A stretch of 64,000 nt of DNA from Actinospineispora eucalypti (GTDB taxonomy: Bacteria; Actinomycetota; Actinomycetes; Mycobacteriales; Pseudonocardiaceae), in assembly GCA_014208095.1 (NCBI GenBank), contig JACHMT010000002.1, forward strand, positions 62,001 through 126,000, given 5' to 3'. Both the position numbers and the translations under genes were made by a program. Positions within the stretch are counted from its first letter, which is position 1; the number at the start of each line of letters is the position of its first letter. The notes beneath the pieces are model-generated. The model was not told where the DNA came from, ran no database searches, and saw only the letters and a program-made list of their open reading frames with translations. Positions 60,930 through 64,000 of the stretch are shown here, piece after piece.

Positions 60930-61058
60930 GAAGACAAAGTTATCGCTGAGTAACGTCAAGCTGTCATCTGGCTGAGTGCTGGATCACCGATCTGACCTAC
61001 CGCGATTGTCGCCCCCGACAGGTACCGTGTGGAAACGGAACACGGAGGGGAGGCAGCC

Positions 61059-62888
61059 GTGAACCACTACGAAGGCTCCGAAGGCCGCGATATGAGGGCT
61101 GAGAGGCGCACGCCGGAAGGGCAGGCTCCGACCAAGGCGGAGCTGACCGCCCAGATCAGGTTCCTCGAGGACGAGGTAGCCCTGCTTCGCCGCAAGCTGA
61201 CCGAGTCGCCGAGGCACGCGCGCGTACTCGAACAGCGTCTCGCCGAGTCGGCCAGCCGGTTGTCGCAGCTCAGTGCCCGCAACGAGAAGCTGACCGAGAC
61301 GCTGCGTGAGGCGCGGAGTCAGCTTGTCGCACTGCGCGAGGAGGTGGACAGGCTCGCCCAGCCGCCCAGCGGCTACGGCGTGTTCCTCTCCGGGTACGAG
61401 GACGGCACGGTGGACGTGTTCACCGCGGGGCGCCGGATGCGCGTCGCGGTCTCGCCCGCCGTGGAGGCGACCGACATCGGCAAGGGCCAGACGGTCCGGC
61501 TGAACGAGGCGCTCACCGTCGTCGAGGCCGGCGACTTCGAGCGCACCGGTGAGGTGTGCGCGCTGCGCGAGGTGCTGCTCGACCCGGGCAGCGAGTTCGG
61601 GTCGCGCGCACTGGTCGTCGGGCACGCGGACGAGGAGCGGGTGGTCTGGCTGGCCGACCCGCTGGTCGCCGGGCCGGACAAGCCGGACGTGGTGCCGCTC
61701 AAGCCGGGTGACTCCCTGCTGGTGGACACCAAGGCCGCGTACGCCTACGAGCGGGTGCCGAAGGCCGAGGTCGAGGACCTCGTGCTGGAGGAGGTCCCGG
61801 ATGTGGCCTACGAGGACATCGGTGGCCTCGGCCGGCAGATCGAGCAGATCAGGGACGCGGTGGAGCTGCCGTTCCTGCACGCCGAGCTGTTCCGGGAGTA
61901 CGAGCTGCGGCCGCCCAAGGGCGTGCTGCTCTACGGCCCGCCCGGCTGTGGCAAGACGCTGATCGCCAAGGCGGTGGCCAACTCGCTGGCCAAGAAGGTG
62001 GCCGAGGCGCGCGGCGAGTCCAGCCGCGACGCCAAGTCCTTCTTCCTGAACATCAAGGGCCCGGAGCTGCTCAACAAGTTCGTCGGCGAGACCGAGCGGC
62101 ACATCCGGCTGATCTTCCAGCGGGCTAGGGAGAAGGCCTCCGAGGGCACCCCGGTGATCGTGTTCTTCGACGAGATGGACTCGATCTTCCGGACCCGTGG
62201 CTCGGGTGTCTCCTCGGACGTGGAGACCACGATCGTGCCCCAGCTCCTCAGCGAGATCGATGGCGTCGAGGGCCTGGAGAACGTGATCGTGATTGGCGCG
62301 TCCAACCGCGAGGACATGATCGACCCGGCCATCCTGCGGCCGGGCCGGCTGGACGTGAAGATCAAGATCGAGCGTCCGGACGCGGAGGCGGCGCAGGATA
62401 TCTTCTCCAAGTACCTGACGCAGACGCTGCCCATTCACGCCGACGACGTGACCGAGTTCGGCGGCAGCCGCAAGGCCTGCGTGGAGGCGATGATCCAGCG
62501 CGTGGTCGAGCGGATGTACGCGGAGACCGAGGAGAACCGGTTCCTGGAGGTCACCTACGCCAACGGGGACAAGGAGGTCCTGTACTTCAAGGACTTCAAC
62601 TCCGGCGCGATGATCCAGAACATCGTGGACCGGTCCAAGAAGGCGGCCATCAAGTCGGTGCTGGAGACCCGCCAGCCCGGCCTGCGGGTGCAGCACCTGC
62701 TGGACGCCATAGTGGACGAGTTCGCGGAGAACGAGGATCTGCCGAACACCACCAACCCGGACGACTGGGCGCGCATCTCGGGCAAGAAGGGTGAACGGAT
62801 TGTGTACATCCGCACCCTGGTGACCGGGAAGAACACCGAGTCCGGACGGGCGATCGACACCGCGTCGAACACCGGCCAGTACCTGTAG
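61059..62888 (+). CDS. arc: Proteasome-associated AAA ATPase (ARC/Mpa)
   Basis: Mpa/ARC hexamers unfold pupylated proteins and feed them to the 20S proteasome. GTG 61059 follows GGAGGGG and gives 609 residues. Domains: a coiled coil that binds Pup (about 25-95), tandem OB folds (about 95-240), and an AAA domain with Walker A GPPGCGKT and Walker [11 protein letters not shown]. The C-terminus ends GQYL, the gate-opening tail for the proteasome. It lies next to trmI and dop as expected. Confidence 0.97.
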   Translation: MNHYEGSEGRDMRAERRTPEGQAPTKAELTAQIRFLEDEVALLRRKLTESPRHARVLEQRLAESASRLSQLSARNEKLTETLREARSQLVALREEVDRLAQPPSGYGVFLSGYEDGTVDVFTAGRRMRVAVSPAVEATDIGKGQTVRLNEALTVVEAGDFERTGEVCALREVLLDPGSEFGSRALVVGHADEERVVWLADPLVAGPDKPDVVPLKPGDSLLVDTKAAYAYERVPKAEVEDLVLEEVPDVAYEDIGGLGRQIEQIRDAVELPFLHAELFREYELRPPKGVLLYGPPGCGKTLIAKAVANSLAKKVAEARGESSRDAKSFFLNIKGPELLNKFVGETERHIRLIFQRAREKASEGTPVIVFFDEMDSIFRTRGSGVSSDVETTIVPQLLSEIDGVEGLENVIVIGASNREDMIDPAILRPGRLDVKIKIERPDAEAAQDIFSKYLTQTLPIHADDVTEFGGSRKACVEAMIQRVVERMYAETEENRFLEVTYANGDKEVLYFKDFNSGAMIQNIVDRSKKAAIKSVLETRQPGLRVQHLLDAIVDEFAENEDLPNTTNPDDWARISGKKGERIVYIRTLVTGKNTESGRAIDTASNTGQYL

Positions 62889-63004
62889 ACACGCTCTGCC
62901 AGGGCGAACGGAGTAAGTGCGCACTGTGCTGCTCATCACTGCCGGGCGGCACAGTGCGACCCGGTACGCCTCAAGTAGCATGATCTCGGCTGCTTGGGGG
63001 TGAC

Positions 63005-63493
63005 GTGGCGCACACGCGCTGGTTGAACGACGACGAACAGCGGGCGTGGCGCGCCTGGCTGGCCGCGAACAAGCTGCTGATGACCGAAATGGATCGTCAG
63101 CTGCAGGATGAAGCGGGCATTCCGCATACTTATTACGAGATTCTGGTGCGCCTCTCCGAGGTGCCGGACCGGGCGTTGCGGATGTCCCAGCTGGCCGTCT
63201 CGTCCATGTCCTCCCGCAGCCGCCTCTCGCACGCCGTGGCGCGGCTGGAGGAGGCCGGCTGGGTGCGCCGGCGGGAGTGCCTGACCGACCGGCGCGGCGC
63301 AGTGTGCGAACTCACGGAAGCGGGTCTGGACGCGCTGCGCGAGGCCGCCCCCGGACACGTCGACGTGGTCCGCTCCAACCTGTTCGACCAGCTCACCGAG
63401 GAACAGGTGACCCAGCTGCGGGAGATCTGCGAGGCCGTGGCGAACCACCTGGGCGGCGAGGGCATCTGGCCGCTGGGCGAGAACCTCGGCTGA
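63005..63493 (+). CDS. MarR-family regulator
   Basis: The 162-residue protein (GTG 63005, [18 protein letters not shown]) has a winged helix-turn-helix: [30 protein letters not shown], wing [17 protein letters not shown]. It sits between arc and dop, an insertion in the usual proteasome gene order; whether it regulates them is unknown. The ligand is unknown. Confidence 0.92.
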   Translation: MAHTRWLNDDEQRAWRAWLAANKLLMTEMDRQLQDEAGIPHTYYEILVRLSEVPDRALRMSQLAVSSMSSRSRLSHAVARLEEAGWVRRRECLTDRRGAVCELTEAGLDALREAAPGHVDVVRSNLFDQLTEEQVTQLREICEAVANHLGGEGIWPLGENLG

Positions 63494-63550
63494 CCCGGTC
63501 GCGCCGACGGTTGCGGCGCCCGACAAAGACCAGCGCGGAACGCGCTGGCT

Positions 63551-63579
63551 GAGCGCGCGCCCAGTTCGGCGCGCGCGGG
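63551..63579. repeat. 29-bp interspersed palindrome, copy 2
   Basis: This is the exact reverse complement of 56383-56411. It lies 21 bp before the dop start, downstream of the MarR gene. Confidence 0.85.
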
Positions 63580-63599
63580 AGAGGATAGGCTCGGTAGCT

Positions 63600-64000
63600 A
63601 TGAGCGCTCGGCGGATTATGGGTACCGAAGTTGAGTACGGCATCTCGGTACCCGGGGATGCCACGGCGAACCCGGTGATCACCTCGACCCAGGTGGTGCT
63701 GGCCTACGCGGCGGCGGCCGAGCTGCCCCGGGCCAAGCGCGCCCGGTGGGACTACGAGGTGGAGTCTCCGCTGCGCGACGCGCGGGGCTTCGACCTGTCC
63801 ACCCCGAGCATCCCCACCAGCACCGACTCCGAGCTGGACGACCTGGGGGCGGCGAACGTCATCCTCACCAACGGCGCCCGGCTGTACGTGGACCACGCGC
63901 ACCCGGAGTTCTCCACCCCCGAGGTGACCACGCCGAGGGACGCGGTCATCTGGGACAAGGCCGGCGAGCGGGTGATGGAGGAGGCCGCGATGCGGTCGGC
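63600..64000 (+). CDS. dop: Depupylase/deamidase Dop (N-terminal part, cut by window edge)
   Basis: Dop deamidates Pup-Gln and removes Pup from proteins. The first 133 residues are present, beginning [20 protein letters not shown], where the nucleotide-binding Glu (TEVEYG) is a hallmark of the Dop/PafA glutamine-synthetase-like fold; [20 protein letters not shown] is the second conserved block. The presence of the ARYD-type insertion shared by Dop proteins cannot be fully checked here. Pup and proteasome genes are expected to follow. Confidence 0.95.
   Translation, partial: MSARRIMGTEVEYGISVPGDATANPVITSTQVVLAYAAAAELPRAKRARWDYEVESPLRDARGFDLSTPSIPTSTDSELDDLGAANVILTNGARLYVDHAHPEFSTPEVTTPRDAVIWDKAGERVMEEAAMRS

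Overview
The window is high-GC actinobacterial DNA. Gene content points to the family Pseudonocardiaceae (Amycolatopsis / Saccharopolyspora relatives). The evidence is a mycothiol ligase (mshC), a Pup-proteasome locus (trmI, arc, start of dop), the DUF3558 / PPE-like / EspG gene set, XRE-DUF5753 plus DUF397 pairs, and REP-like palindromes of a kind I associate with this family. The genus cannot be fixed from the sequence alone.

Region 1 (1-27.9 kb) is accessory DNA. It ends at a tyrosine integrase and an AbrB-like gene lying against the 3' end of a tRNA-Leu(GAG) gene, the usual layout of an integrated element; the far end lies outside the window. It starts with the tail of an NlpC/P60 protein, an SRAP protein, a HEPN-motif protein, an HNH-like protein, a truncated CoaD paralogue and small unknown genes. 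Next comes an ESX (type VII secretion)-associated cluster: WXG-like, DUF3558 lipoprotein, PPE-like, EspG and a membrane protein. Facing it is a large gene that joins the same PPE-like domain to a membrane segment and a BTAD (SARP-type) regulator domain. The two PPE-like 5' ends form an apparently perfect 513-bp inverted repeat around 5.3 kb, so inversion would swap which upstream region drives which gene.

From 14.6 to 23.4 kb there is an XRE-DUF5753/DUF397 regulator pair and a compact FxLD-type class I lanthipeptide locus: a 48-residue precursor, a full-length LanB dehydratase, a LanC cyclase and an FxLD-system methyltransferase, followed by an Lsr2 paralogue. The regulator promoter and the FxLD leader carry the same paired 12-bp palindrome with the same 15-bp spacing, which suggests a shared regulator. 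An XRE-ImmA protease gene and its partner sit next to the integrase.

Region 2 (28-64 kb) is core chromosome: an M20 hydrolase / SDR / quinone oxidoreductase operon, uppP, a histidine phosphatase, DUF3090 and SCO1664-family genes, a TetR-controlled heterodimeric ABC exporter, a MoxR-like AAA/VWA pair, an ECF sigma factor coupled to an O6-alkylguanine methyltransferase, a CitA-type kinase, a PheC-like lipoprotein, mshC, a SoxR module, PAC2, metH, a HAD phosphatase, hisE-hisG, a RecB-family nuclease, a large disordered membrane protein, trmI, arc, a MarR regulator and the start of dop. Two families of interspersed palindromes (two copies each) punctuate this region.
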